Made by a program: the position numbers and the translations under genes
Assembly (NCBI GenBank): GCA_025716815.1
Contig: JAIXMN010000025.1
Span: 542,708 to 606,707 of the forward strand
Source: Dichotomocladium elegans
Taxonomy: Eukaryota > Mucoromycota > Mucoromycetes > Mucorales > Lichtheimiaceae
DNA length: 64,000 nt
Direction of reading: 5' to 3'
Notes under the pieces: model-generated
Told to the model about the DNA's origin: nothing
Database searches by the model: none
Seen by the model: only the letters and a program-made list of their open reading frames with translations
Part shown: in pieces, positions 49,954 to 61,027 of the stretch
Layout: each line of letters opens with the position of its first letter
How positions within the stretch are numbered: position 1 is the stretch's first letter

Positions 49954-50845
49954 ATTATAGAGACGCCTGCCAGCCGTTGCAAAAGTCAGTCATAGGATTC
50001 GCGGTGTATGATGATAAATACCTTGATGGTAATGAGGGAGAAGAAGAAAGGCGGGGTGAGTGATTAAGTATGCAAAATTGAGATTAGGGTAGTAATAGAG
50101 CAGTGGCTAAAAGGAAAAAGGGCGCTCCCAAAATGACGGATGTGTATGTGCTTGCGTGCGTTGCCTCAGCTAAAAGGAAAGAAGAATAGACATAGACATG
50201 AGTGCCACCACTGTACTAATTTTATAAGATGTTGGCGGCTAACTTTGACAACAACTTACAAGGCTTCAGTGGGCTAAGGACGAGAAAGAGATCGGTTCGG
50301 CAGCCTTCGTGTTATTCATGTGCATCTTGCCCTTTCCCGTAACCCTGTCTCTCTCCCCCTCCCCCTCTCTCTTTCCCCTACCCGCGCCCCTCCCCAACAA
50401 CACCTACACCCCCCACCTTCACCCCCCCCCATGACCACCACGTTGAATAATCCCCCCATTGGTCCAGGCTGCATTTGGTGAATCTTCCATCATACACATA
50501 TGTAAGATTCAATTACCCAACCTATGCTGTAGCTGTTTTCCATCAGACAACGGAGATGGCTCTATGTGCAATGCGCAGAGAGCGTGAGAAAGAGATATGA
50601 AAGCAAAAGTACCTGCATATGCATATCAAACCTTGGCGATTGTTCAATGGTAACTCCAATCGTGTCTCCAAGGTATTCCCCCCCCCTTTCAGATACAAAA
50701 AGCAAAACAAAATCACAATGATGGCGGCGAAGCATCCACGATCGAATCTGTTCTCAGATGTTTGTAGTCGAAAATAACAGTTATACGTGTTGTTCTCTAT
50801 CTTCGATTTATTAATTTTATAGTACAGAGGATTGACCGGATCTCT
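49954..50845. other. intergenic region with pyrimidine-rich tracts
   Basis: Long C/T-rich stretch 50340-50470 (many CTCTCCCC units) and a C9 run near 50424. Likely the PRL promoter and the NDUFS5 3' flank. No coding frame supported. Confidence 0.5.
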
Positions 50846-51308
50846 CTATTGTTTCTGTTTCTCGTCGACAATGTTCAGGCGGGGCAAGTTGGAAGTCGCA
50901 GCATTATTGGCAGCTTCCTTGAGCTTCTTCTTTTCGTCGGCCTGCTTCAATTCTTCGGCCTTGATGCGCGTCACGCGGGCAAACTATCAAAAATAGACCA
51001 GTTCCGTTCAATACAGATGTCCGAAGCCCCTCTTCCTTTTTCCCTCCCTCTCCAGAGGGAAGCGTTGACCGTATACCTCCTTGGTATGATGGAGACATTC
51101 GAGGTAATCATCGCGCTGTGCAAGGCATTGCTGAGGGAAATCAGCGCTGGCATAACATTTGTTGAACTCTTGCCAAAAATGAAAGCATCGGCCACGGCCT
51201 ATGTGGGTAATGGTTGAACTGTTAACCGCAATTGGTATTTTGTCTACGCGGCTGCTGTTGCTTGTTGATTGAATATTTACCGCCGTCCAAACCGAAACCA
51301 GAAGACAT
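50846..51308 (-). CDS. NDUFS5: NADH:ubiquinone oxidoreductase (complex I) subunit NDUFS5
   Basis: Accessory subunit of respiratory complex I on the intermembrane-space side (about 11.5 kDa in Neurospora). Three minus-strand exons (51281-51308, 51077-51198, 50846-50983) give 95 residues. The spliced start MSSGFGLDGGRGRCFHFWQEFNKCY closely follows the fungal pattern SGYGLNGG-RCFPFWQE. Cys pairs C-x9-C type are present (RC...KCY and QQC...LEC), the twin Cx9C fold imported by the Mia40 route. The C-terminal tail is Lys/Glu/Ala-rich. The intron 1 acceptor at 51199 is required; using the one further upstream breaks the frame. Confidence 0.9.
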
Positions 51309-54300
51309 GTTGAATGGTGTTCAGTGTTTTCCCCAACTGCTTGCCCTTTTTTGTTTTTTCCCGTCTTTTCATCCGACCAGTAAAAGTGACTTCGTGACGT
51401 CTGTGTTGGAACCAGCCAAGTTTCCCCCTCCCCCAATTCTCAAATCCCCCTCTCCGCCAAAAAGGTAAAACCAGCCAACCGAGATAATGGAGCGCTAGTA
51501 TTGTTCCATGTCACCTGCCCTCGTCCCAATCAGGACCAAAGAGATGCTCTATTGTCAACTTGCCAATGATCTCTATCGTAGAAAAAAAATACCTATGCCG
51601 GCTTTGATAGATCCGCTCCATCCGTCTCCAAAAGGTACACTCTCTTGCGAGCTTCACACATATCCTCGGTTCTAGAGCCTCTCCCAGCTTAAACACTTGC
51701 CCCCCTCCAAGCCTTATAGCTTTACATCATATCTACATGTATCTGTAGCAACAGCAGTAGCTGTGAAGACGGTTGTCGGCATTGACGATCCTAGGCTTTT
51801 GCGGCATTCTCGTGGATCAATCAGAGCATCAAGAGGGGTGCCTTTCCCGCGTTTGCTTGGCAACCAATGCTGCCTGACGTTCTAGGTGCAAAATTTGGAG
51901 TCAATAAAGCTAATCGCCCACAGAAACTCTCTTTTTTTTTTTTACCTGCCCCTCAGAAGAGAGAGAGCCGCGCCCAGATTCTGCGTAGAGAGATGTTGTA
52001 CTCATCCATTATCTTGAAAGAAAATTGCGCCTTGTAGAATCATTATCATAGCACGACCAAATGGTTATCCAAGACCAGGTAATATACTATCAAGAGTCGC
52101 TTCGATATACATAGTTTTGCTGTCAAAGTAGGTGAGGAATTATGACTAATACCAGCGGAATTTTTATGACTATACTCGCATATAAAAGAATTCTCAAGGA
52201 GGCCCTATGTATCCGCTTTTTCACATGCTTCTTCTAGCACCAAATGGTTTCATTTGTTCCAGTTTAATCACTGCCACAAAACTCGGGAAACAAGAATTGA
52301 CTAGACAGCATTGGCAGCAGCGGCAGATCGAGAACGGTCAGTTTCATCGAGAGAACTTCCGTCTACATGAGCGAGTAGGGTTCTCAAGGCTCAGTGACGT
52401 TGGATTTACGTGAGCGATGAAACTGCCTTAATATATCTTTAGCTAACTGGTCTAACAAATCAAAGCAGCTTTACGCGATCATGCCGCAAAACTTTACTAA
52501 AGATGATAGCAAGCCATATGCTCGGAAACCCTCAAGTCTTTCAACTCAGGGACCGCCGAAGCAATGGCCGGAATGAACGCACCGCCAACAAGGAGAAGGT
52601 GTTTAACAACTTTTGAGAAGATTTAGGAGACACGAAAAGGGACAAATTGCGTTCAAACTGCTTCCAGTCAGTAGAGAACGGCAAGTAAACGCAACAGCGC
52701 AGTGAACCTGTTTAAATCAAGCTTCACCAATTAAAAATATTGAAAAGCTGCACAGGAATTGAAGGATGCGATACCCGTCATCCAGCGCAAATTACGTCTG
52801 TTGAATATGTCTTCCCGGGGGCAACGCGCTCTTCCAACATAATTAATATCAAAGGTGGCGACATTCATGTCGCTTGCAACACTTAAAACCTTATTGCATT
52901 AACGCCCCTGTGCAACAGGGAACGAATTCTTGGTATAATAGGAGAAATTGGGATTCCAGACAGAAGGGAAGTGAGTGTCATTGCTAGAGCTCTCCCCGCC
53001 GACCGTAGATATTCAGCAGCTGCAGTGAGGATATGATATGATCCAAAGGACAATCTTGCCGCTGGCGCGTGAACCTCATGGACGCGTAGGACTTGGGTAG
53101 AATCCTACATGACGGAGGGCGAGTTTCATATTTTCAATCCGAAATCGGTCACTCAGTGTGTGCTAGGTGGGGGTGATACACAAACCAATCCACGAAAGCG
53201 AACGTCCTAAAACTCCATGGATTGGCAGATTGAGATCATAAGCACGAAGTATTAATGCATCACACCATATCGCAGAGGTATTTCTTTCTGATTCCCCACT
53301 CTCTCCTGCCTCCATCGAATACTCACCATGCAAATTGCAATAGCGATGCCCTTATATTTATGGTTCATCACAGGCTCCTAGCAGACATGTTACCTTGCAA
53401 ACTCATTCGGGAGACCACTACTTGATTAGATCTTCTGCGAAGCATGGCCGAACATCATTGTAAAAAAAGGTTAGAGTACTATAGTAAGACACCATGGCGG
53501 CCTCATGTCCATCTTCCTGTACTCAGCCTTTTCGGATAGCCCGTATAATGACGGTCGGTGGCGGTTCAAAGCGTATTGGCTTTTCGTATGCTAGTATGAT
53601 ATCTGCTAGTCGATTAATCCTGACAGATAGGGATCAAGGCTTTTTGCGCGGCCATAAAAGGTACTTGTTGTCGGGTAAAGCTCATAGTCATTCACATATT
53701 GTTACTAACAAAATATTTCAGGGAAAATACGCGCATGAAGGTGTTCTCGAAGCAATCTTTTCTTTTGACTTCGTCCGTTAAGAAAGATATCATGTTGCTC
53801 TAAACCAAAAGTCGAAAGGTGTATACAGGGCTAAATTCCGACAAGACTTCACTCAAATGCATGCTTGGAGTAACTTTGCTAGTTCGTTGAGCCGCTAGTT
53901 ATCCTGCGACATGATTTCAGCTCCTCAGCAAGACATCGATCTCAAGAGCAATAATGAACGGCTTCGAGAAAACCCCATTCCCATTGATCAATTAGACTGC
54001 GATAATCAAGGATTGATGATCCCTATCAGTAAACTCGGCGAAAGCGAACACCACACCCAACTCGTTTTCCTTTGATCTTACCCTTCACCAGCTCAAGACC
54101 CAGAGACAGCACAACACACACCCTTATTCTCTGATCTCCTCTAATGCTCGAATGTTCTGAAAAAGTTCGTTAGTATGATGCGCGTACAGGGCCGTCGAAG
54201 TGACCAAACCGGTTTGCTGTATTGGAGAACTAGATTACTCGCTGGATGGACCATCATATAGCGGAAATGGTAAGGCTCTGGCCATCAAGCGCTGTTCTTC

Positions 54301-54519
54301 CGCTGGAGCGGCGTTACAAGCTTCAAGCGACTGTGCACGTCTTCATTCCTTCACGTATGATAGAAGGCGACCATTCGTGCATGGCACACAAGAGCCCATA
54401 TCCGTGAAATCAGAGAAATCGAGATCCCATGTGTAACAAGCACAGGTCGAGCCGACACCCGCAAGTGTGGAGATTTTATGCATCACACGAACGCCCCAAG
54501 CTAAAATGAGCAAAGCAAC
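51309..54519. other. 3.2 kb gene-poor region
   Basis: No gene supported. Scattered frames (for example 52207-52413, 53494-53781, 53911-54075, 54200-54436, all plus) have mixed composition and no recognised motif. The frame at 53911 (MISAPQQDIDLKSNNERL) is hydrophilic and protein-like but short. The region looks like decayed or unannotated sequence at the border of the retrotransposon cluster. Confidence 0.4.
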
Positions 54520-54893
54520 TCAGATGATCTGGTCTTCGTTGACTATTGGAATTATCTTGACTTTGTAGCGCTCGCAGAGTTCCTCAATAGAGGATGGAGA
54601 TGGAGATTGGCATGATGACTGCTTGACTCGTCAGGTTCGGGCATCATCCCAATTAAGATCACATTCTCTGACTTCGAATCGGTCAGCGAGGAAGATTGTT
54701 TATCTTCAAATAATCTGCTCCACCTAATTCCTGTTGGCTGAGATGACTCGAAGTCAAGCGTGAATAGCAGTGGCCGATCATCCATGGCGAACTGTTGCCC
54801 AATCTGTTCCCAGATCCTTTTACAATCGTCTGTTGTAAATGTCGAAAAGAGTAGTAGAAGTTCGAGGCTAGTTATTTTCCCAGGATAGCCAAG
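54520..54893 (-). pseudogene. frame-shifted coding remnant, unknown family
   Basis: A minus-strand frame starting near 54893 (LGYPGKITSLELLLLFS) runs through RIWEQIGQQFAMDDRPLLFTLDFESSQPTG and FEDKQSSSLTDSKSENVILIGMMPEPDESS. Just after this (about 54611-54630) the sensible frame shifts and continues as SSIEELCERYKVKIIPIVNEDQII with a stop at 54520-54522. The composition on both sides is clearly protein-like, so a one-base indel in a former gene is the simplest reading. An upstream minus frame at 55298-55520 (FGFCDAPFAIREFKKDDLWG) may be another piece. No family recognised. Confidence 0.45.
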
Positions 54894-55297
54894 AAAAAAA
54901 AAGAACGGATAATGAGCGCGCTAATGAGTTGTACGCAAACTTTTTGATATGTACTGCTCAGCTGCTCGATCTACGTCTCGGGAGCGATATGTTGCGTAAT
55001 GATGATAATTACATATGCCGCGGGGGCTCTTGCTAGCTGCAGCGGACAGCTGAGATTGGGTTGGCGAGACCATCATCGAACGGCTCGTCGAGGTTGGATA
55101 ATTTGTGATATTTCGGGGATATCCCACACTCCCTCATGCTCTGCAAATTGGCGCTTTTTGGGGCAGACTTATTTAGGCTGGTAATGCCCTAAGAGAGCAT
55201 TTATAGACCGCATAAGCAGAGGTACCGGCCGATCTGAAAAGGGAAAACAGCCAAAAGTGCACCGGAAATAGGCCGGTGGAACCAAACGGCATTGGGT

Positions 55298-55520
55298 CAG
55301 ATGGCTTTGCGAGCTATAACCACCTTCATCGCACGAATACTGCTCTCTTGCTCTAGGCTAAGAAAAAAAGAAACGCGGTCTTTCTCAGACTGAAAACTTT
55401 CAGGCCCAGTATCTCTGAAAACTGCATCATCTCCATCAACAGGAATCGAAATATGATTACCCCAAAGATCATCTTTTTTGAATTCTCTGATGGCAAATGG
55501 CGCATCACAAAATCCCAAAT
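55298..55520 (-). pseudogene. coding fragment, possibly upstream part of the same remnant
   Basis: An open minus-strand stretch encoding FGFCDAPFAIREFKKDDLWGN, followed by acidic and Ser-rich sequence and ending KVVIARKAI at a stop. It lies upstream in transcription order of the remnant at 54520-54893. No start codon context or family could be established. Confidence 0.3.
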
Positions 55521-55843
55521 TAATTTGAGGATGATATTAACATACTATTCTCCTTGATTAGACAAGCTTAATGAATTAGTCAAAGTCAAACCCCTTCTCT
55601 CTGGCAGGGTGTTGTGATACAGAATATTTACATCTTAGTGTCTTACATGTATACTGGTAGAACAACATCATTATTTGTTTATTGGTATTACTGTGGAGTA
55701 GCGCACAATTCATAAGACCACCTTTTACTGTGGAGATGCTTATGGTGGATTTTAAATGCAGGAGTATGTCATAAAAACACAGGGCAATCACCTGCCATAC
55801 TCCAAGTAATGTCATGTAGCAGTATGCAAAAAAATCACCATCA

Positions 55844-55859
55844 GCCTTTGTAGCTCAGT
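55844..55859 (+). repeat. 16-bp direct repeat of the tRNA-Phe 5' end (LINE target-site duplication, distal copy)
   Basis: Identical to 61158-61173, the first 16 nt of the tRNA-Phe gene. It is not followed by the rest of a tRNA. The two copies bracket the LINE exactly, as a target-site duplication should. Confidence 0.85.
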
Positions 55860-56180
55860 CGAAAATGTTTGTTTTTTATTTAAGAGGACATCCTGGGGCG
55901 AGCGGCTACAGCCATGTGCCTGTCCAATATGAATTCCTAATGTGGGGAGGTACAAAGGAGGGAGGAGGAACTGGCCTCGACAAAAACCCCAATGGGGAAA
56001 AAAGCCGAGCGTAGGAGGGAACAACTGAAGATATGAATGTGTGGTACAGCAACGGAGTACGTATAAATAATCAGGATAAGATATATGGCTCTAACCTACA
56101 CGGGAAAAGAAAGAAATAATGATAAATATATATTGGCGAATGTGGTCGTGGCTGGTGGGTGGGAAAGGAAGGTGTACATC

Positions 56181-59100
56181 TTAGTCTCTTGATATCCGGG
56201 CCGGTTCTTCCGCCTCGAACGTCGACTCCGGATGACTAAGGATGTCAATATCCCTAAGTGTGTTGAGGAGCGTAGGCCAGGTCGTACGCCAATGATCACG
56301 AGTGATACCTCCATCTGAGCGGGGCAACATGTTGAATATAAAATCCAACAAGTGTGTTTCTGGGTCCTTGGATTCTATGCGGTTACCGAGGCTCTGTTCT
56401 AGCTGCTGTATCATGCCATCAATCAGAGGACACTCAAGGTAATGGTTTCGCTTTGCCTTGCGGAAACCACATCGGCAGTCTTTAGGCGGGAACGACGGTA
56501 ACCAGTGCGCTCTCCACTTGACTAACCGATGCCGCTGTCGGGTTGTTGCTGGTAGGTATAGGATTGGATCCCACATGCGGGTTGGACGGGCACGGGCCAC
56601 AGCGGGGAACTTCTCTCGGCGGGTCTCGAGTTCAAGATCGCGGTGGGTTTCAATAATGAGTTCGGCTATAGGATCGCGTGGATGCGGGGGGTCAGCAGCA
56701 AGGTCGGTGTAGTCCCGCCACAATGCTGCGCCAGACGTGATGGTGCGCCAGTGCGGGTCAGTTTCTCCATCATGAGCGGTCTGTAAGAACGAACGGATCA
56801 CTGCGCGTAGGAGGGTTGTTTGCGGCTGCCAATGTGCGCGGTGTACGAACTTAAATGCAAGGATTGCTGCCCGCAATGCCATTGACGGAAGATCGGCAAG
56901 GTGTTTCTGGATGATGGTGGGGATTGGTCGCCGGCTTATGACGTTTGTCGCCATTCGGACGCATGAGGTTTGTGCATCTTCGATGAGTCTCGTTTGTTCT
57001 GCATTAAGTGGTGCGATAGCAAGACCGTACTCGAGAACAGGCCGAACAAAAGTGCGGTATATGCGGAGAGCGGGTCCCATGCCAAAACCATACTGATGTG
57101 CGCCTACTTTCCGAAGAAGCTGCATGGCATTTTTGCTCTTTTTGGCAGAGTGCTTGATCAATCTGTTCACGTCTATTCCGTCCCCAGAGAAAGGAATACC
57201 GAGGTATGTGAACGTAGTATCGGTGGGAATGCGCTGATTAGCAAGCTCAAAGAACGTTGTGGTGTTGTTCGTGGGTGCATTAAGCACCACACACTTGGCT
57301 GGGTGCCATTGGAAACCGAATTGGTTTGCATATCTTTCAGCTGTTCCGAGCATATCCATGACATCCTCTGGTGAACCAAAGATGGCGATGTCGTCAGCAT
57401 ACAGGAGAGAGTTTACTGCCTGAATCTCTGTTTCTATTTGTGTCTGAGCAGTTATGTTGACATCCGACTCGGTAAGGTGGGCTACCGGAATGGTCCGTAG
57501 GAGGAGTGGGCGGCGGCTGACAACTCTTAGCGCCTTTGGAAGTTGGTCGATGAAGATCGCGTAGAGGATTGGACTCAGAATCGACCCTTGAAGTATACCG
57601 CGCCTTGGACGTATCCATCTGGACTGGTTGCCTTTGAGTATGACTGAGATCAGAACGCAATCAAACATGTTCTGTAGCAGAGGGAGTAAACCGGGCATTA
57701 CTCTGCCAGTGAGAGCTTCCCAGATGACAGCCCGGTCGACGGAGTCGTATGCTGCTTTGATATCCAGGAACGCAATCACCGGCTTCTCCTCGTAATGTCG
57801 ATGGTACTGGCGCAAAAGCATGTGCAGATTGAACGCCTGATCAAGGGCTCCTCGATTTGCCCGAAATCCGCCTTGTGCAATGTCGAGGGCTGGTATTTCA
57901 TTCAGTAGCGTCGGCAGCAGACAGCGTTCGAGTATCTTGCGGAATGTACTAGTTAGACAGATAGGTCGGTAGTTGGCTGCGTCTGAGGGGTCCCCTTTCT
58001 TGAAGATCGGCACTGCCTGCGCACTACGCCATGAACTAGGTGTCCAGGACCACCGCCAACAAAGCCTCAAAAAGGAGGAGAGGATCTGTGCGAGCGGTGT
58101 TGCAATTGGTTTGAGCATTGCTCCGGTGATGTGGTCAGGCCCAGGAGCTTTGCGTGGTGCGAGTGTCTTGATGATCTTTGCTATTTCTTCTTTAGTGAAT
58201 AGCCACGGAACCGGTGGGAGCCGAGGGGCAAGAGGCAGACACCATAGCGCTCGTTGCTCACCTCCAAAAACTGTCAAAAGGTGCGAGACCATTTCTTCGG
58301 CGGCTTGTGCGGGGCCTTGCGGCCGAGAGAAAAAGTGGGTGGGCTTCTTGTTTCTCTTTATCCGCTTGATGATTGCGTTTGCTTCAGATACTGAGGCGAT
58401 GGACATACGCGCACAGTATTGTCGCCATTGGCGATTGCGTTCGCTGCGAATGGCGCTTTGAAGTCTGTCCCGGGCTTCCTGATATTCTGCCCACAGGGCG
58501 GCGCGTTCTAAAGTACCGGGGGTAGCAAATCGCCACTGCCGATAGATGGCCTGCCGCGTGTCCGCGACCATTTGTAACCCGGGTGTCCAGAACCACTTCC
58601 AATGCTTTGGTCGTAGGCAACCCCTTGTGACACTGTGGTCGAGTGCAGTGTAAATGCTTGATTCGAGCATGCTGCTGATCTGCTCGAGTCGTTGTTCGTC
58701 GGGTGTAGCGCAACTGTTGGCATCGATGATGGCTTGCTCAATGGGCTCAGCCATGCGAGAAAACTCGGACACATAACGGTCCCGGACCTCTGGCTCCTCT
58801 AGGCGTTGTAGCTTCCAATGCTGACGTTCCGCGTTATCAGCCGGTGATTCGATTAGTCGGGTGAGAGGTGTGAATCGTAGCCGGCAAAGATGATGGTCAG
58901 AGTTAAGAGATAGCTCGTCCCATATCTTGAGAGCTGGGCTGCCTACGGCGGTTGCGGAGGATACGAAGTAGTCTATGATGCTGGCGTGTTCGCCCTTGCG
59001 AAAAGTACATTGGCCATATGTGAGACGTTCATTCCAGTTCACTAAGTTATGCTCATTGAGCCACTGCGTGAAGCTGTAGGCGCGTTCGTTTTCACGGGTG

Positions 59101-59552
59101 TCACCAGTACGGTTGCCGAGACGTGTGTTGAAATCGCCAAACACAAAAGTGTGATCATCTATTGGGAGGGAACGGAGTATGCGATGAAAAGTGGGGAGGG
59201 GCATGGTGCGTGGCGGGAAGTAAACTCCATGGAATGTGTAAGCGCCCATCGAGAACGAGAGTACAAAGCGATTGCTATGAGGGAGGTGCGGGTGGATGTG
59301 ATAGGGCAGTCCAGGTCGCACGAGGAGTGTTAGCCCGCCAAAACCCCTACGTGCGTTGCCATGGATCTGCGCAAAGTTGTGATGCTGTTGCCAGTGAGTA
59401 TGGAGCCGTTGGCCTTCAAGTAAATATGTTTCTGTAAGTAAGATTATATCAATATTATTATTCTCGCACAGACGAATAAGTTCATCTGGCGAGCGATCAA
59501 TGCCAGAGGCATTGAACATTGCCAGGCGGATAGTGGAGTTGGTATTCGGCAT
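56181..59552 (-). CDS. LINE ORF2: AP endonuclease and reverse transcriptase
   Basis: A 1123-residue retrotransposon polyprotein that nicks the target and copies its RNA by target-primed reverse transcription. Residues 1 to about 240 form an APE-type endonuclease: LLTETYL (metal Glu), FGDFNTRLGN (Asp and Asn) and NSDHHLCRL (SDH). The RT follows from about residue 440 with VPIFKKGDPSDAANYRPICLTS, FLDIKAAYDSVDR, GILQGSILSPILYAIFID and the catalytic LLYADDIAIF. The C-terminus has a CRCGFRKAKRNHYLEC metal-binding motif. No RNase H domain is seen. Its ATG overlaps the stop of ORF1 in TAATG, so translation probably relies on termination-reinitiation. Confidence 0.95.
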   Translation of the reverse strand: MPNTNSTIRLAMFNASGIDRSPDELIRLCENNNIDIILLTETYLLEGQRLHTHWQQHHNFAQIHGNARRGFGGLTLLVRPGLPYHIHPHLPHSNRFVLSFSMGAYTFHGVYFPPRTMPLPTFHRILRSLPIDDHTFVFGDFNTRLGNRTGDTRENERAYSFTQWLNEHNLVNWNERLTYGQCTFRKGEHASIIDYFVSSATAVGSPALKIWDELSLNSDHHLCRLRFTPLTRLIESPADNAERQHWKLQRLEEPEVRDRYVSEFSRMAEPIEQAIIDANSCATPDEQRLEQISSMLESSIYTALDHSVTRGCLRPKHWKWFWTPGLQMVADTRQAIYRQWRFATPGTLERAALWAEYQEARDRLQSAIRSERNRQWRQYCARMSIASVSEANAIIKRIKRNKKPTHFFSRPQGPAQAAEEMVSHLLTVFGGEQRALWCLPLAPRLPPVPWLFTKEEIAKIIKTLAPRKAPGPDHITGAMLKPIATPLAQILSSFLRLCWRWSWTPSSWRSAQAVPIFKKGDPSDAANYRPICLTSTFRKILERCLLPTLLNEIPALDIAQGGFRANRGALDQAFNLHMLLRQYHRHYEEKPVIAFLDIKAAYDSVDRAVIWEALTGRVMPGLLPLLQNMFDCVLISVILKGNQSRWIRPRRGILQGSILSPILYAIFIDQLPKALRVVSRRPLLLRTIPVAHLTESDVNITAQTQIETEIQAVNSLLYADDIAIFGSPEDVMDMLGTAERYANQFGFQWHPAKCVVLNAPTNNTTTFFELANQRIPTDTTFTYLGIPFSGDGIDVNRLIKHSAKKSKNAMQLLRKVGAHQYGFGMGPALRIYRTFVRPVLEYGLAIAPLNAEQTRLIEDAQTSCVRMATNVISRRPIPTIIQKHLADLPSMALRAAILAFKFVHRAHWQPQTTLLRAVIRSFLQTAHDGETDPHWRTITSGAALWRDYTDLAADPPHPRDPIAELIIETHRDLELETRREKFPAVARARPTRMWDPILYLPATTRQRHRLVKWRAHWLPSFPPKDCRCGFRKAKRNHYLECPLIDGMIQQLEQSLGNRIESKDPETHLLDFIFNMLPRSDGGITRDHWRTTWPTLLNTLRDIDILSHPESTFEAEEPARISRD

Positions 59553-61027
59553 TATTGCTGGTGTTTATCTGCGTCTTGGGGCAGCTGCTCGTCGTCGATT
59601 GCCATGCTATTTTGCGTGGCAAAAAGCTCGTCATCATCACCGAGGCGGGTGCGCCTTGTTGGGGTGGGTGCAGGTTTTCTGCGCAGGAATATTGCCAGGT
59701 TCTCGTCACTAACATGGTGCGATCCTTCGACGCTGTTGAAGTAACGTAAGATTGCAAGGCCGAGCGGTGCCTGTGGGAATGCCAGGCAAGTCCGTAGCAT
59801 TCGTTTCTGATATACTGCTGTAGCCTGTGCTGCTTTTTCTGTTGCTGGGAGGGAGGCGAGGGTGGGATCGTTCAGGGAATCAGCGGCAGTAGGGTCATAG
59901 TCAGTCAAAAGTTCCAGCTTATGACCTGCCAGTGTTGCGGTGAGTTCCTCAGTGAATGAGCGATGGACAAGTAGCCCAATAACCCCTTTACTGGGGAATT
60001 GAATGTCGATGATTCTGGCCTGTGCCACACCAAGGAGGCGTAGGCGGCGTCGCACCTCGCTATGTTTTGACCGGCGATTGCTTCTCAGGTACACGAAATT
60101 GTACCCGGTTTCTTGAGCAGGTGCAGAGAAGCCACGTTTGGCCCATTCAATGGTTTCTGTGGTAGGTTTAACCGGCAAAGCCTGGGTCGGTTTACGAGGC
60201 TGCGCGGTCTTGTGCTTTTTCGGCTGTTCGGGTTTAAGCACACCTTTGCGGACAACGCTGGCAAAGGAAGGTGTGGCTGGTGGGACGGGTCGGGCAATCG
60301 TGACGACGGGCCCTGTATGTGCGTACTTGGACGCCATTGTTCCTCGAGGATCGAGCTCCATTAGCTCGTTGGGGGGAGGGTTGCTCTTTGTGGAGCAAAC
60401 GGCTGGGGCCAATTTCCCCTGCAGCTCGGCGATCTGCAATTTAGCAGCTGCCAATTCCGCCTCCAGCTCCTTATTTCGTGTTAGGAGACTGGCCAACTCC
60501 GCAACAATTGCTTTTTGCTTCGCAATCTCTTGATCCTGAGCACTGAGACGGTGTTCAAATGCGAGTGCCCATTCAGGTAGACGCAAAGGTAGGACTTCGG
60601 TGTCATTTAGTTGCGAAGGGATCGTAGCGAAGGAGTCGCTCTGGGTGTCAGTAGACTTGAAGTCTTCCCTTTCCGATTGAACCAGGTCGATCGTCGGTTT
60701 GCCAATTGCGAGTTGGTTAATTTCGCCGATGCCTGGCGATCGGGTTCGGCGATCGGTGGCACTAGAGGCTGCTGGGCGACGGACAGGCGACACTTCCCGT
60801 GAGCGGTGGCCGGTACGGCGCGGGGTGGTTGCTGCGGTCGTAGTGCGAGGGGTATTGCGCACGTTGCTTACTTGCATTCTTGGCATAGTAGGGGGGTCTT
60901 CACTACTAGCACGTGTCTTTTTTTGGACAGGAATCTTTGAGGCTCTAGGTACGTAGCACGAGTTTTTCCGCTTCGAGGAGGATGGTTCGATTGCCTCGAG
61001 GTGATCTACGTGTGCTCCTTGGTGCAA
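59552..61027 (-). CDS. LINE ORF1: RNA-binding coiled-coil protein
   Basis: ORF1 of the LINE, usually the RNA-packaging partner of ORF2. The N-terminal part is basic and rich in Arg, Thr, Ser and Pro. A heptad-like coiled coil lies in the middle (LSAQDQEIAKQKAIVAELASL and further Leu/Glu/Ala-rich repeats at about residues 165-210). A predicted RRM-like or gag-like region follows (TGYNFVYLRSNRRSKHSEV...GVIGLLVHRSFTEEL). The frame is open from 61157 with no ATG; the first ATG is at 60886 (MPRMQVSN), giving 444 residues, while 61027 is a TTG. Which start is used is not known. No CCHC knuckle was found. Confidence 0.85.
   Translation of the reverse strand: MHQGAHVDHLEAIEPSSSKRKNSCYVPRASKIPVQKKTRASSEDPPTMPRMQVSNVRNTPRTTTAATTPRRTGHRSREVSPVRRPAASSATDRRTRSPGIGEINQLAIGKPTIDLVQSEREDFKSTDTQSDSFATIPSQLNDTEVLPLRLPEWALAFEHRLSAQDQEIAKQKAIVAELASLLTRNKELEAELAAAKLQIAELQGKLAPAVCSTKSNPPPNELMELDPRGTMASKYAHTGPVVTIARPVPPATPSFASVVRKGVLKPEQPKKHKTAQPRKPTQALPVKPTTETIEWAKRGFSAPAQETGYNFVYLRSNRRSKHSEVRRRLRLLGVAQARIIDIQFPSKGVIGLLVHRSFTEELTATLAGHKLELLTDYDPTAADSLNDPTLASLPATEKAAQATAVYQKRMLRTCLAFPQAPLGLAILRYFNSVEGSHHVSDENLAIFLRRKPAPTPTRRTRLGDDDELFATQNSMAIDDEQLPQDADKHQQ

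Noticed and set aside
55844..55900. Second tRNA-Phe gene
   Set aside because: Only the first 16 nt match; no D-loop completion, anticodon arm or T-arm follows. Better explained as the LINE target-site duplication.
56458..60956. Plus-strand ORFs of 60-160 codons inside the LINE
   Set aside because: All are antisense shadows of ORF1 and ORF2, which carry the conserved motifs.
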